DNA of 64,000 nucleotides from Salvator merianae (lineage: Eukaryota; Chordata; Lepidosauria; Squamata; Teiidae): contig QVOM02000102.1 in the NCBI GenBank assembly GCA_003586115.2, positions 1,781,607-1,845,606 on the forward strand. The letters are read 5' to 3'. Both the position numbers and the translations under genes were made by a program. Below, one piece after another: positions 35,775-48,102 of this stretch. The notes below the pieces were generated by a model that saw nothing but the letters and a program-made list of their open reading frames with translations, was not told the DNA's origin and did no database searches. Each line of letters starts with the position of its first letter. Positions within the stretch are counted from its first letter, which is position 1.

Positions 35775-36450
35775 GGCCAGTTCGCACATTCTAGCGTGGA
35801 ACAGACCCCATCATGCAGACACCGTCTGCACGATGGGGCCTGAAAACAGACCCAAAGCTGGATAATGGCGTTCCCCAGTGCGAACGCTATTATCCATCCC
35901 TGATGCTCGCCATGGCGACCGGGAGGCCCACGCGGTGATGATGTCATCACAGCACGCCGCACGGGCCTTCCGGTCACCATGGCAGCGACCTGACGCTTTG
36001 TAGACCGCTGCCGTGGTGACCACCATTTGCGCCAGCGATCGGGCAACGGAACGCCAGACGGGGCGCATCGCGGTCTCGTCCAGCATCCCTGGCCCGATTG
36101 CAGCGGCATGGGCTCAATTGGGGCCTCGTACTGGCCCATTCAGGCTTGCGCGAAGGGGTAGACTCCATTGCCCATCATGCATTGCATGATCACGCAATGC
36201 ATGATGGGCGGGCTGATTGCCCAGAAGATGGCCGCCGCCATGGACAAGGAGGTAAGTGTGAACGAATCCTCACCTGAAGCTCACTTTGAGCTTCAGGTGA
36301 GGATTTGGACAGCTTTTTTCTTGTCCGGGCACTAGTAAGGATCGGCAGCGGATGAAGTCCGCTGCCGGTTTGCTACGGCCATCCTCTCGTGCGAATGCAC
36401 TTATCTAGCAAGCATCCTTGATGCTTGCTAGTTACAAGTGCGAACAGGCC
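35775..36450 (+). mobile_element. CpG-rich palindromic-family element, 676 bp, 5-bp target duplication CCATG
   Basis: The left end is 'GGCCAGTTCGCAC' and the right end 'GTGCGAACAGGCC'. Inside the right end is an 11-bp perfect stem (36405-36415 with 36421-36431, 'ctagcaagcat'). Other hairpins are 'gtctgcacgatgggg' with 'ccccatcatgcagac' at the left, an inverted 'catgatgg...tgcattgcatg' near 36175-36205, and 'cacctgaagctca'/'gagcttcaggtg' at about 36273-36301. It keeps many CpG dinucleotides, which suggests it is young. No transposase frame is present. The 142-codon minus-strand frame has no recognisable domain. Confidence 0.8.
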
Positions 36451-36455
36451 CCATG
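36451..36455 (+). repeat. Target-site duplication CCATG, right
   Basis: Exact partner of 35770-35774. Confidence 0.7.
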
Positions 36456-38080
36456 TATTCTCTATAAAATATCCGAAAAGTGCACAGTCTGGAAATGAAA
36501 CATGCAATTGCCATTCTGTAGAAACCTGATGTACTAATGATAATGTATCTGTAGAAATTATGCCTAAAAGCCAAACCTGAAATAGTAGCCATTCTACCTC
36601 ATACCTCTACACTCATATGATTTTTCTAATGGGAGAGTGGTAGGAAGAACCCTGAGATCTTTTTCTAGCACTTTTTCTCCTGCTGTGTGAACTTCCTTTC
36701 AATCATTTCCTGTCGTCCCGAACATAGAAAATAGCTGACTTCCTTGACCATTTCATGGTCCTGACAACGTCTTGGGCATAAACATTGAAGCCAGCGGGGG
36801 GGGGGGGGAGTTTTCTGGCTGGGATGTTTTTGTGGCTGGGACAGCAGCAGGCATACACATCACATGCTGCCAGTTTTCAAAGAGCACTACTGATTATAGC
36901 CCTCTCCTCAATGCTTTTGACAGGCAGAACTGCTGTTGTGCAGATCCTGGCAAAGTTCAGCCACAGAAAGGATGAAGTGTTCAGAAGAATAAAATAGAAA
37001 CCTCAAACATGTTTTCCCAGCAGTAGAAGAAGAAAATTCTTTTTCTGTTATGGAAATATTTTACCTTGTAGAATGACAGAACACATGCTGAAGAATATAG
37101 GAGTTTTAGAGGCATAGATTCATTCTCAAGGGTCATAAGGCATAAGTAGTTACAAGTCCAATATTTTGTCCAGGACGTGCTTAGGTAATAGGAATACAGG
37201 GACAAGGGTGTACATACAGAATTCTAAAGTAAAAGCAACAGTGCAAGGAAAGCCCAATCACAGCTGCTCTTCAGCTACACTTTCAAGCTATGAATTCTAT
37301 TAAAAACCAGAATGCAATAAAAATCACATTAAAATTCTTAAACGCTCTGTAATTTTCACCCCAGTCTCCCACAAGTATCTTCAGGGACAACCAAAATGTA
37401 TCAAACTCATGAAAAACAGCAGCATTCCTGCAAATAATTTGCATGCCAAATTGCCTCTGTATTGGCCCCTGTACAACCGTTTAACACTTCATGTTTGGCT
37501 ACCGCTGTGTGTAAAACACATCTCTGAATACTATAATATTGAAACACCCTAGTGGCTCCCTGAAAGAAGCAGCATTTTCTATTCCCTTCCCAGAGCAGCT
37601 GGAAAATGCAGAATGAAAGAAGCTTGTCTCAAATTATGTATGGGAAAAAAAAATGACAAGAGGAATTTTTAAATCAACTCTTAGGTTTGATTTTAAGACA
37701 AGGTACTGTTAGTGGTGTTAGAAGAATAAATGCCAGGATGATTCAAATAAATGCATTCAGATTCTTCCTGACAATTCCTCAAAGCTTAATATTCCAGAAC
37801 AGCTTCTTCACTGTTAACAGGCTCTATTGTCTAAGAGATTGCCTCTTGCCTTCCTTGATTTTGTGTTCACAAATGTACTAAAGGCACAAGAGATTTTCCT
37901 ACCTGAGGGCAGATCAACAAATCACAGTTGTTTTCTTCTTTCTTTCCAGTCCTGCCAAAATGCAAATATTTAAATAGGTTTGTTGCCCTTTGGAAATAGC
38001 CAAATTCTTCTCCTGTAAGCTAGACTGTGGGACAGATACAAGAGTTCCTGCTACTCATGGGTCTTCTGTTGGTCTCAAGG
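36456..38080. other. Unassigned sequence with poly(G)
   Basis: Thirteen G lie at 36796-36808. Two overlapping short frames around it (36772-36997) lack recognisable domains. No gene recognised. Confidence 0.5.
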
Positions 38081-38462
38081 GACCTTACAGTCTGCATTGT
38101 GTGGTGTATTACTTACCAGCAGTACCTATGTATTGGTGTAGTACTCACCAGTGCTCGATCCTTACCATGTCAGTGGCTGGAAAGTGGCTGGCCATTGCCA
38201 TGGCAACTGGCAGTGCTGTCCAGCATGCAAGTGTGCACAAGTGCAATTGTGCAATTGCACAGGTGTGATTGTGCAATTGTGCAGCTGCAGCTGCTGTGGC
38301 AAGTACAAATGCACTTTACCGGAAGCTAACAATCAACTCCTGGTAAAGCTGTGGAGCACAGCAGCATTATGCTGCTCCCAGTTGCAAGGGCCTCCACAGA
38401 ATGTGGAAGCACTGTACTAGTGAGCGTCTCAGGCACTCACTAGTACAAAGTGCAAACAGGCT
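38081..38462 (+). mobile_element. Palindromic-family element, 382 bp, target duplication CAAGG
   Basis: Flanked by CAAGG at 38076-38080 and 38463-38467 (the shared word extends to CTCAAGG). The right end 'AAAGTGCAAACAGGCT' is preceded by a perfect 11-bp stem (38414-38424 with 38436-38446, 'gtactagtgag'). The left end 'GACCTTACAGTCTGCATT' is more diverged. A purine/pyrimidine cluster of 'gtgcaattgcac' palindromes lies at about 38236-38290. Confidence 0.65.
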
Positions 38463-38467
38463 CAAGG

Positions 38468-39657
38468 TCTACTTCCATATTTTGTGTGTTGGCATGGAAT
38501 ATGGAGCACTCATCCTGGCCTGAATCAAACAATTTGAGCCAGGAAGTTAGAGTCAGTAAGGACTGCACTGGCAGCCATCCTCTTGACGGTTACTGGCCTA
38601 AATTCAGAGACCGGGAACAAAAGTTTCTCAGCCTTGGAAATTGCAGGATTTTTTTTTGTGTGCGTGACATACCACAAACTGCATATTTCCAGGTTTGTTT
38701 TTGAGAGCCAGAGCTCTAGACACTGATTGACCAAATCCGCTGAGGGGAATACCTGGGACACCACATTAAAGAGGTCTGCTATTGGTATGCTCTGTAGGCC
38801 TCCCGCGGACCACTCTAGCATGTGGGCTCCAAATTCCCTGATGGCAGCTAGCATGGTCCCCAGGTAGCACGCAAAAGCTGCCAAGGTGTATTTCTCCCAG
38901 CAATGGCCAAATTTATATGCACGTATACCTTAATTCTAGGGCCAGCATGGGCAGTCATGCTACCAGTGCACCCAAGTAAGAGAACATTTCAGAGAAGTTT
39001 CATGCCAGTCTCACATGACAATCACTACCACTGAGCTCACTTGACCTCACAGTGCTGGGACTGGATAGCTATCAATCTGCATCTGTGTTCCAAAAAGGAT
39101 GACTAAATGGCCATTGCACCAATGAGAACCCAGACAAGGGCAGTAGAGATATGAATGTCTAGTATGCATAATTTCTAGTTCTCATAATTTTCACAGCAAG
39201 GTTAATGCAAACATTTTAGTGAAGAAAGTAAATAAACTTTCACAAGTCTTCTGTGTGCCGTTCCCCCCACCCTTAGTACATGATTGTGTTAAACTTAATA
39301 AATTTGGAACAGCATGAGAAAGAGTGTGGTGCTGATATCAAAAATATTGCAAGCAGACAAAATGTGAATGTTCCAAAGGCAAATTCAGGTCCAAGACAAC
39401 AAAGGCTTCCAGCCCACTTCCTATTATCCTCCAGATTTTGCTGAACTATGTCTCCTGTGATCTTCTGCTAATTTAGCTGGTGGCAAGGAAAGTCAGGAGC
39501 TATAGCTCAACAATGTCTGTGTATATTTATTAAAAATTTAACTCACTAAGGCATATTTCTTAGTAAGCATATATACCCTAAGCTTGGTTTCAATTGACTA
39601 ACCTGAAGGCGGTCCCAATGAAATTCGTAATATGTACTATTTAATAGCATTTTATTA

Positions 39658-39660
<3 letters not shown>
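38468..39660. other. Unassigned sequence
   Basis: Includes a likely family trace 'aacaaaagtttctcagcc' near 38617. Otherwise no recognised gene or repeat. Confidence 0.45.

Positions 39661-39726
<66 letters not shown>
39661..39726. repeat. (ATT)n microsatellite
   Basis: An uninterrupted TTA/ATT array. Confidence 0.95.
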
Positions 39727-39728
<2 letters not shown>

Positions 39729-39937
39729 TAAAATTATGTAGGAGGTAGAGGCAGTATCCCTTAGCAGTATTATCTGCTTCAAAACTGAAACATTTGATTC
39801 CATCCCAGGGAATCATCAGCTTTGGAGCTGAATTGTCTGCTCTGAATGAAAAAACCCTCAGTTATGCTGGAATCTCTTTGGGTGCAATTCCTGCACAAAG
39901 CAGACAGGTAAATTGCTGTCACCGCTGCTGTTTGTCT

Positions 39938-40660
39938 ACACGAAGAAGTCAGCAAGTGTCATTGTGCCTCTTTACAAATCTATGGTGAGGCCACACTTCG
40001 AATATTGTGTACAATTCTGGTGACCTCACCTCAGAAAGGATATTGTAGAACTGGAGAAAGTGAAGGAAAGGGCAATCAGAATGATCAAGGGGCTGGAACA
40101 ACTTCCTTATGAAATCAGACTGCAACGTCTAGGCCTCTTCAGCCTTGGAAAACATTTAAGAGTGGACCTGATTGAGGTATATAAAATCATGTATGGTTTG
40201 GATAAGGTGCATAGAGAAAAAATCTTTTCTCTATCACACAACACTCAGACTAGGGGGCACTCTATGAAGCTGATGGGTAGGAGAGTTAGGACTGACAAGG
40301 GGAAGTATTTTTTTCCCCCAGAGGGTCATCGGTCTATGGAATTTATTACCGGAAGAGGTGGTGACAGCCATCAGCCTAGATAGCTTTAAGAAAGGATGGG
40401 ACAGATTAATGGAGGTCAGGTATATCAATGGCTACTAGAATGGATGCCTGGGTGCTGCCTCCAGGTTGGAAAGACAGGCAGGATGTCTGTAAAACCATTT
40501 GCGGGGAGTCAAGAGCAGGTGAAGGTTTTGCCTTTATCTTCTGCTTGAGAATGCCCAGAAGCAATTGGTGGGCCACTGTGTGAAACAGAATGATGGATGA
40601 GATGGGCCATGGCCTGATCCAGCAAGGCTCCTCTTATGTTCTTACATTCTTATGTACACA
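39938..40660 (+). mobile_element. CR1-like LINE: ORF2 C-terminus and 3' UTR
   Basis: 5'-truncated copy. Decayed coding runs from about 39945 ('KSASVIVPLYKSMVRPHFEY') through 'VKERAIRMIKGLEQLPYE', 'RLQRLGLFSLGKH', 'DLIEVYKIMYGLD' and 'TRGHSMKL' to 'RTDKGKYFFP', which is the C-terminal part after the reverse transcriptase in CR1-type LINEs. The longest open piece is 40060-40383, then a frameshift and 'GWDRLMEVRY'. The 3' UTR ends with 'ggctcctcttatgttcttac' and a second near copy of 'attcttatg', the terminal microsatellite typical of CR1-like elements. The end matches 277-372. Confidence 0.85.
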
Positions 40661-43287
40661 GTGGTAGCAAGAGTGCCTTAGGGCAATGGGTGCCCTCAGA
40701 GTGCTTTTTCTCTACTCTGAGGGAAGAACACTTTGAAGGATGTTTGCAGGCCCTCCAGGTCCTTTCTTAGAATGCTGTAGGCTATTGGGTGTTTCTAGTG
40801 CTTAGCTGCAATACCCCTGGGGCATTTACAGGGTGTCTACTGCCGTATTTGTGGATGTAGCGAGAGGCATATCCAAATGAACTTGCCTGGTGTGTGCTCT
40901 GGAAGGCAGTTTCTGCACAGACCCTATGTACTGGAGCAGCTGCTGCCAGGGAATAAGTGGTACAATGGACTATGAGTGGCTGTGCTCCCAGGGAATATTG
41001 TAGCTGCATGGGCCTTAATCTTGGAGCACTGTCTCACATGAAAGTCATGCTGGAGGGTACACCAATGGCAGACCACTTTAAAGCAGTTTCTCAAGAATTT
41101 CTGGCTGTGGACCAGCCCATCTGTCTGCCATGCGGACTACTGGGCTGGAACAAACAACAAGTTGGGCCCTGATCTGTTTTGCCAGGCTCCAGAAATGGCC
41201 CTGCAAGTAGGCTGTTTGTTGTGCACTGCAATAATCTTCCTGACCTGCAGCTTTGGAGACTGAGGAAAGGCTCCCAGCATGTTTCCCACCTTTTGGGTGA
41301 GAAGTGAGCTCTGTGTTCAATGCCAACACATTAAATGTTAAAGCAGTTGGACTGTTTACAGTCCAGAGCTGAAAGAGCAGCAATGCCTTCTGTGTTTCCT
41401 GCCTAGTAAGCTGAGGCAAAAGCCCAGTAATTAGAGTCTGGGAAGAGGGAAACACTGCTGATGTTTTGAACTTCCCCAGGAATAGAGCCTGCCTATGGAG
41501 GAAGGGTGATTCCCATCTACAGTGTACCCTGGCATGCTAATGATGTATGCCGGTTGGAGGTGCTTTGCCTGAAGGAGGTATTGTTCAGCCAATTACTGCT
41601 TTATTTCCTTTGAAGCAGGATAGGTATGTGTTTCACTTGTGTCATTTGGACAAGTCATTTAGGCTTGTGAATGGAAGACAGGATGAGGGTGAGCTTTGGC
41701 TATGAATGTTTTTGAAACTGAGGCAGTTTCTGCACAGAAAGAGAAAGAGTGCTGGAAGTGCAGTACTCTTCCCCTTCCAGATTGAAAGGACCAAGGACTC
41801 CTCCTGCTTTCTTTAGGCTGCCTGATGCCCCCACATGTCAGAATCCCAGCCAGGGAATCCCCAAGCACAATTTTAACAGGTGTGGAAGGTTTTCTTCATT
41901 TGCATCAGGTTCAACTGCCTTCTCTCCTCCCACGTCAAAATCACAGCTGATCCTAATGCAGTGTGTCAGAAAGAGAAGTCTTCCTGCCTGTCAAAATTGA
42001 GCTGGGGATTCCCATGTTGTGAATTTTGACAGGTAGGGGGAGCACTGTCCCTGCCATCAGAATTGGAGAGGGCAAATTTCCACTTCAAAGCTGATGGGGA
42101 GGAGGTCTGAGCAGGGGGAATGGCCCAGTGGGCATTTCTAGTGTTTCAATACACAATTGTTGCCTCAGTTAGCTGTATGAGACAATACAAGCACCATAAT
42201 GATACTTATTGTGGCACAGTGAGGGACGAGTGTGGTATCTGTGCAGGTGCCTCACCCTTTCTCTGTGTTACAGTAGCAATGAGGGGACCATGTGCCCTCA
42301 TTGCACATTCAATGTGCCAATGTGGATCCAACCACAGTTTTCTCTTTGGATATAAGAGAAATCATGTTTGCAATCAGAAGATTTGAACAAAATTAAATGT
42401 GTGCATCTTAACGGAGCGATGCCTTTCTTTTTTAATTTTCTGTGATGGCATTTTTATTGGTGTATGTAGTGAATACATATTTATACAAGCCCTAAAGATA
42501 AATATTTTTTGGTAACTAGCTCTTTTATGGTAGGAGTTGTTATTTACAAGATAAAGTTAACACTGTATTCTGCTTGTATCTGTAAGCAACTCTACCCAGA
42601 CAGCAAATCAAACCATTTAGTGCTCACGGGGTAAACATGAGGATTTGGATCAAACCACCGTACTTAGTCCATAGCTTATCCAGATTGTCCCCCTTGAGCT
42701 ATTTTCAGAATTCATCAGCAATGAAGTTATGTAAAAAGGCCTTAAACCATATGTTACAAAGTTGTACTCACATCAAATACATTAAGACTGGATGTAAAGG
42801 GTTGCAGAAATATACTACATTTTGGGCCTTATCTCATCTCTCTTTGACAAAGTAAATTTGGGGGCTCTGAACTGGAGAAAAGGATATGTGATGCACGCAG
42901 CCATTTTGTTGAGTTGGTAAAATTGCCAGTAAAGAAAATGAATGCACATGAACTAAATACTTTTCTGCTGAGAGGGACAAGAGTTCTGTAGATCTATCAA
43001 AAATATAATGCGCAGAAAGCACATGAAGATGAAGTAATGAGAAGTAGAAAAAACTAATTTGAACCTGAAAATAAGAGTCAATATTAGTCTGCGTTACTTG
43101 GTCAACATTTAATTGTGAGTGTGTGTGTGTGAAAGAGAAAGAGAATGAAAGAGAGGATTTCAAGAACTGCATGGCAAAACTTAGCCATCTCTTCCTGAAT
43201 GCTAATCTAATACCCTAATACCATAGGCAATTATATTTGCATTTGAATACTTTCTTGAAGTCATATCAGTGAAAAGTATAGGGTTAG
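40661..43287. other. Unassigned; traces of DNA-element ends
   Basis: The word 'ggcagtttctgcacag' occurs at 40911 and again at about 41723, resembling a terminal motif of the palindromic family without clear partners. Open frames here (up to 125 codons) have no recognisable domain. Confidence 0.4.
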
Positions 43288-43520
43288 GTCAGTCAGTTTG
43301 GCCTTGTGGTTAGCATGTCAGACTCTTACCTAGAACTCTCTCGGTTCAAGGCTGGACTCTGCAACACTGAAGCCAGCTGGGTGGCCTTGGGCTCGCCACA
43401 GCTCTGTTCTCACAGCCCCACCTACCTCACAAGGTGTCTGTTGTGGGGAGAAGAACAGAAGGTTTGTCAGCCGCTTTGAGTCCCCTCAGGGTGAGAAAAG
43501 CAGGATACAAAAACCAACTC
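43288..43520 (+). mobile_element. tRNA-derived SINE, forward orientation
   Basis: The head 'gtcagtttggccttgtggttagcatgtcagactc' is an A-box region and 'tcggttcaaggct' a B-box-like word. The body has 'aagccagctgggtggccttgg' and 'tcacagccccacctacctcacaagg'. The tail is 'ccgctttgagtcccctcagggtgagaaaagcaggatac'. Same family as 30425 and 58755, and the best preserved copy. Confidence 0.8.
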
Positions 43521-43552
43521 TTCTCTTCCTCTTCCTCCTCCTCCTCCTCCCC
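43521..43552. repeat. (CTT/CCT)n tail of SINE
   Basis: 'cttctcttcctcttcctcctcctcc' array following the SINE tail. Confidence 0.85.
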
Positions 43553-44310
43553 TTCTTGCAATAGTTTGCTTAGAAATATTGCTGCAGCAGCTGCTTTAGT
43601 CTGAAGCGGTGTTGTTCTAACACCTTTTAGTGAGAGTATTTAAAAGCTTTGTATTGGATGAAGAAGCTAATACTGTACAGAAATGAAGAACTGACACATT
43701 TCTGATATAGAAGAAGGAAGTCTTTTATGGAACATGTGTGGACTTATTCCCATTCACGCACTCACATGCACAATCCAAAGCAAAAGCTGGGGAAGTTAGC
43801 CAGAAAGTACACAACATTTTCAATGCAAGTACAGTATTTTTCAAAGCTGAACAAGTGCTATAGTTCAGAGAAACTGGAGGCATAAAGAATCAACATATTT
43901 AAATAAATTCTATCAGGCAAAGTGGTTTATGAAGGGAAATTAGTGGAAATGTGGCAAACAGAATGAAAGTGTGTTAAGAAACAGCCAACCAAAAAATAGC
44001 TCTCAAATCAGATTTTTTAAGATGTCAGCAAGATTAGGAAATGGGATTCTTCAAAGACTGCAACTACCTTGTGTTTGCCACAAATGCAGTAGCCAAGCAT
44101 TCCCCTCCTGCTTTTTCTATGTGAAAAACAGAATATATCAAAGAAATCTCAGGTGAGTCTTTCTTCTTTAACAGGGGTTTGTGATAGAACTACCTATGGC
44201 TCACACATTCTTCAGTCTATAAAATGCCTGCTTCTTCAGGTGAATAGTCTTCTCAGAACAAGGTTTATACACATAAACACTAGGGCAAACCAAATGACCA
44301 GATGAATTAG
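43553..44310. other. Unassigned sequence
   Basis: No recognised gene or named repeat. Confidence 0.5.
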
Positions 44311-44318
44311 GTGACTAG
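44311..44318 (+). repeat. Target-site duplication GTGACTAG, left
   Basis: Matches GTGACTAT at 44664-44671 in 7 of 8 positions. Confidence 0.7.
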
Positions 44319-44663
44319 TAGAGATGTGCACTAATGAAAATCAATTCACCATTGAACCAAACACCTATTTGTTTGACTTAGCAGTGAACTATTTAAACTA
44401 GCAAATAGTTTGTGCTCAATTTTGAAATGATTCAGAAACAAAAATTACAAAATTTTATATTGAAAAAAGTCCTTTCTAAGGGCAAAAAAACAGCAAACTT
44501 GAACTGTTTAATCGAATTGTTGATTTTTGCATGTGAGGGACTGGTTCAATTTAACTGAATTTCCTGATATTTGAACAACCTCATATTCAGTTCAATGTGA
44601 ACATCTTTGAACATGAACTATTTGATTGAAGTTTTGAACATGAACATCTTTAGTACATCTTTA
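44319..44663 (+). mobile_element. hAT-like element, 345 bp (TAGAGATGTGCA family)
   Basis: Left end 'TAGAGATGTGCACTAATG', right end 'tagtacatcttta'. The 8-bp flanks match at 7 of 8 positions, which supports hAT-type insertion. The interior has mirrored 'gaacc', 'gttca' and 'aatcgaatt' words. No coding. Confidence 0.7.
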
Positions 44664-44835
44664 GTGACTATCTGTATAGGAAAGCCAAGACACTGCAACC
44701 AGAACAGTCAGAAAGAGACAGCAATCACACTGAGGTGATGTGTAAGCTGTGTATGTCCAAATCACAAGTAATCTTAGAGCCTCATAGGAAGACTGCTTTG
44801 GGCAGAATTCTCAAAACACAGCTGCATACTAGACA

Positions 44836-44840
44836 TGTAG
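44836..44840 (+). repeat. Target-site duplication TGTAG, left
   Basis: Exact 5-bp partner of 45421-45425. Confidence 0.7.
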
Positions 44841-45420
44841 GGCCTGTTTGCACTTAGCAAGAGGAAAATTCCTGTCTTCTCACTAGTCAAGTGCTTCCAC
44901 ACTTGCAAACACAGGTGGCAGCCCTGATTCTCACTGAGGTGCACCTGATGCTCACCTGAAGCTGGGCAAGGCTGGTGCAGTAATTTGCTGACCAGATTCC
45001 ATCTTGCTTGATCAGGTGCAGATTGGGTGAGCTCCATCTGTACTGTTTCTGGATTCAAAATGGTGGTGGGGAGAGGCTGTTGAGGCTGTGCAGATGCCAT
45101 CCAATGCTGTGCAACCCAGTTTGCCCTTTCAGCTTCAAACCCCAGCTGCCATTTCAAAGGCAGCTCTGAAAGGAGCTGCTCTGATTCTTGAACAGTAGCT
45201 CTATACTTTGGAGTTGTAGCTCTATGGTTTGAACTTGTAGTTTTTTGCTTGCTGACATCACTTCCTGCCTAGTGCATTCCCATTCACACTGCTCCCCCTG
45301 CTGGTCAGCTTGCAGTTTTTTCCTTTGCTGGGAAGTGTGAAGGGGAGCTAATGGACTCCATTTTGACCAGCCTGAAACCTGCTAATTATAACATTCCACT
45401 ATGGTAAGTGCGAAAACGCC
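44841..45420 (-). mobile_element. Palindromic-family element, 580 bp, 5-bp target duplication TGTAG
   Basis: Left end 'GGCCTGTTTGCACTT', right end 'AAGTGCGAAAACGCC', exact TGTAG on both sides. Compared with the copy at 20648 it lies in reverse, because the 'ctagtgag/ctcactag' hairpin remnant is at its left. The 127-codon open frame on the minus strand lacks a recognisable domain. Confidence 0.75.
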
Positions 45421-45425
45421 TGTAG

Positions 45426-46237
45426 TCAAAGGTTCACCTTACTTTTGGTCCACAAAGTGAACTTTCATTTATTGACTCCTGGCTGCTACATGTATCCAAA
45501 TGAAGATTTGTTGGCCTTGAAGGAGTTGATAGAGGCTTAAGTATAGGTTGGATTTTTTTGGGGTGGGGAGTTGTGGGGGTTTAGAGGGGGTCAGTGTGGA
45601 TGGTAGCATTTACCCTCTACCTGGTCATCAGGCAGATGACCATAGATCTAAAAAAAATGTGGGGCTGCAGCTGAAATTAAGCTATTTTCTATCTACTAGA
45701 AGCAACAGTCTTTGCAGTCATACTGAGGGAGGCTGAGACTAACAGCAAGTGGTCTTATTGCTCTAAACCCTAGTTATGCTTAGAGGATAAATTATAAAAA
45801 ATCTCCCTGCATTGACTAGGGTTGTAGTGAAGTTTGTACAGCTAGAGTGGATCTCAAAGAAAGAAGACTGGCTCAGAATAACCTTACAAATGAGATTCTG
45901 TGTCACAGAGCTTTTGTTAAGCAGGAAACTAATATAGTTCATGGATATACTGTTGGTTTCAAAACAGAGACATTGTAAGCTTGGAGACGGTCTAGAAACA
46001 AATAAGTTGATGGGACTGCATTCACACCAACAACACTGAAGATGGGCTATATGTTGTCTTTCTCAGCTGGGTTTCTCACCCTACAAAGCATTCCAACAGC
46101 AGTGGGTGATCTTTTTGTTGGGTGACTCAAGGATATCTGTTTGCTGCCTGATTGCTTCAAAGGATCACAAGAGACAATTTAGGGTGCCCTTCAGCAACCT
46201 TGTCTATTTCAAAAGTAAGGTCATCTGTAGTTAGTAT
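45426..46237. other. Unassigned sequence
   Basis: No recognised gene or named repeat. Confidence 0.5.
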
Positions 46238-46430
46238 TAGACATTCGCTGAACTGGTTCTTGTTGAACTCAGTTTGTTGTGAACAGAGGGTGTTTGAACT
46301 CTTCACTTTCAAACTGAAGAGCTCCTATGTACGTATGGAAGTGTTTGATGTCAATTTGAACACTAGGCACATTCAAAAAGCTGTTTGAAGAACAGTTCAA
46401 AGTGCCTATGCCCTTTAAAAAATCTGCCAG
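46238..46430 (+). mobile_element. Left end of diverged hAT-like element
   Basis: 'TAGACATTCGCTGAACTGG' resembles the family end. It is followed by 'gttgaactcagtttgttgtgaac' and mirrored 'tttgaac'/'gttcaaa' words up to about 46400. The preceding octamer GTTAGTAT is close to GTTAGCAT at 48940-48947. Confidence 0.45.
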
Positions 46431-46880
46431 GCCTAATAGAAGTGGCCTATTGCAGAAACACAGCTACAAACATGGTGCAGCTTTACAATTTCTATGTAAG
46501 GAATTATTTCTCCAGGGGAACTGCTGTTGGTCTCATGGCCTGGGTAGGTTTGCTCTCCTAATGATCAAATCCATCAGGTAGACAATTGAACTGACTGACA
46601 GAAAGATGAACTCCTCTGAACTCATATAAGAACTCCAAAGCTCTCCATACCACCTGGCTGAACATTTTAAGAAGACTACCTCTGCACCACTTGCTGTTTT
46701 CTTCCGTCATCTTGGTTGGTTATGGTGGACAGTTTTGGTTATTAATATTATTGTGAAAGAGTGTCTTTTTTCTCTCAGGGAAACAATTTGCTTTTGAACT
46801 TTGAAAATATACCTTTTCATTTTGCAGAAAAAGAGCTGTTTACCTTAAATTTTATAGCCAGAAAGATATTTAAATTTAGG

Positions 46881-47334
46881 GGCCTGTTTGCACTTTATAT
46901 TAGTGAGCGTTGGGACACTCACTAGTGAAGTGCTTCCACACTTTGCAGAGACCCAGGCAATTGGGAGCAGACTACAGCTGCTCCTGATTGCTACCAGCTG
47001 TGGAGCACAAAATTGTGCTCCCTAGCTGTACCAGGAACACCTGGACTGCTCCTGGTACACTGTGTTTGCACCCTCTTCTGGGTGCGAAAGCAGAGTGGTA
47101 CAACATGGCTGCACCCGTGCTGTCACGTGGTGTTCCCAGTCACCATGGCAGTGGCCGGAAGTTTCCTGGCTGCTGTCATGGCCCAGGATGCAGGCATTAG
47201 CACTGCAAATGCTGTTATCATGCTGCCAGTCTGTTCTAAGGCCTTGCAGTGTGGATGGTCACCATGCTGTGAGGTCTGTTCAACCATAGAACAGGATAAG
47301 TATCCTGTTCTATTATAGAAAGTGTGAAAAGGCC
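46881..47334 (-). mobile_element. Palindromic-family copy with subterminal hairpins
   Basis: Left end 'GGCCTGTTTGCACTT', right end 'aaagtgtgaaaaggcc'. A 'tagtgag'/'ctcacta' stem is at 46901-46907 with 46918-46924. At the right is a perfect 13-bp stem (47286-47298 with 47301-47313, 'atagaacaggata', 2-nt loop). Orientation is reverse to the 20648 copy. Flanks do not show a matching 5-bp duplication. Confidence 0.65.
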
Positions 47335-48102
47335 CCAGTGCTTGAAACAACCTATTGCTAAAGGTAACATAGTAACCAAATAGTGATGCTCTGGATTTAA
47401 ATACTTTTTTTTCCTGGCAAATTTAAGGCAATTTGAAAATAATAATATAACCAAACCTGTTCACCATAACCAAGAAGAATAGAAAGCACCTAGTTCAACT
47501 TGATACAAGCAGCTTAGATGCAGAAATCTGCTATACCCATGGGCTGGCTTGCAATTCTGCCTGGAAAGAATTTCCCTGTAAGTAGTATTATCCTTCAGGG
47601 AAACAGCTATTGGCTCTTCACAACATGGGCTGCTGTGGTTGGCGGCAAAATGAAATGAACTGCTGTCTTCACAGCCTGTTGTCCATGAGTCTTAGTCATC
47701 ATTATCAAGTGGAGGAAAATTGGAGTTCTCTGAACCCAGGGAGAAGCTCCAATTGCCCACAAAGGCATCCATACAATCCCCAGCCCTATCAATGGTGACA
47801 GAATGATGACATTGAGTACACTCACTCTGGGCCTGTATCCTGTTCAGATCAGGTAAGGTTAAATGAAAAGGTAGGTTTTTTGGGAAAGCACTTTGTGGTC
47901 ATGTCATGTGTTTTTTTTTATTGTGTTCTTGTTGCTTATTGCTTATGGGTGTGGGGCAATAGGCAGGCAGGTGCATTTATTTTTTTTCCCTCTGGTTTTT
48001 TCTTTCCAGACATTTTCCCATAGAAAAAGATTAAACTTCAGTGATAGGAAAGTTGTAAAAGTAGAACAAATATGAGGAGTGTGAACAGTTATCTCAGTAG
48101 TA
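47335..48102. other. Unassigned sequence
   Basis: No recognised gene or named repeat. Confidence 0.5.
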
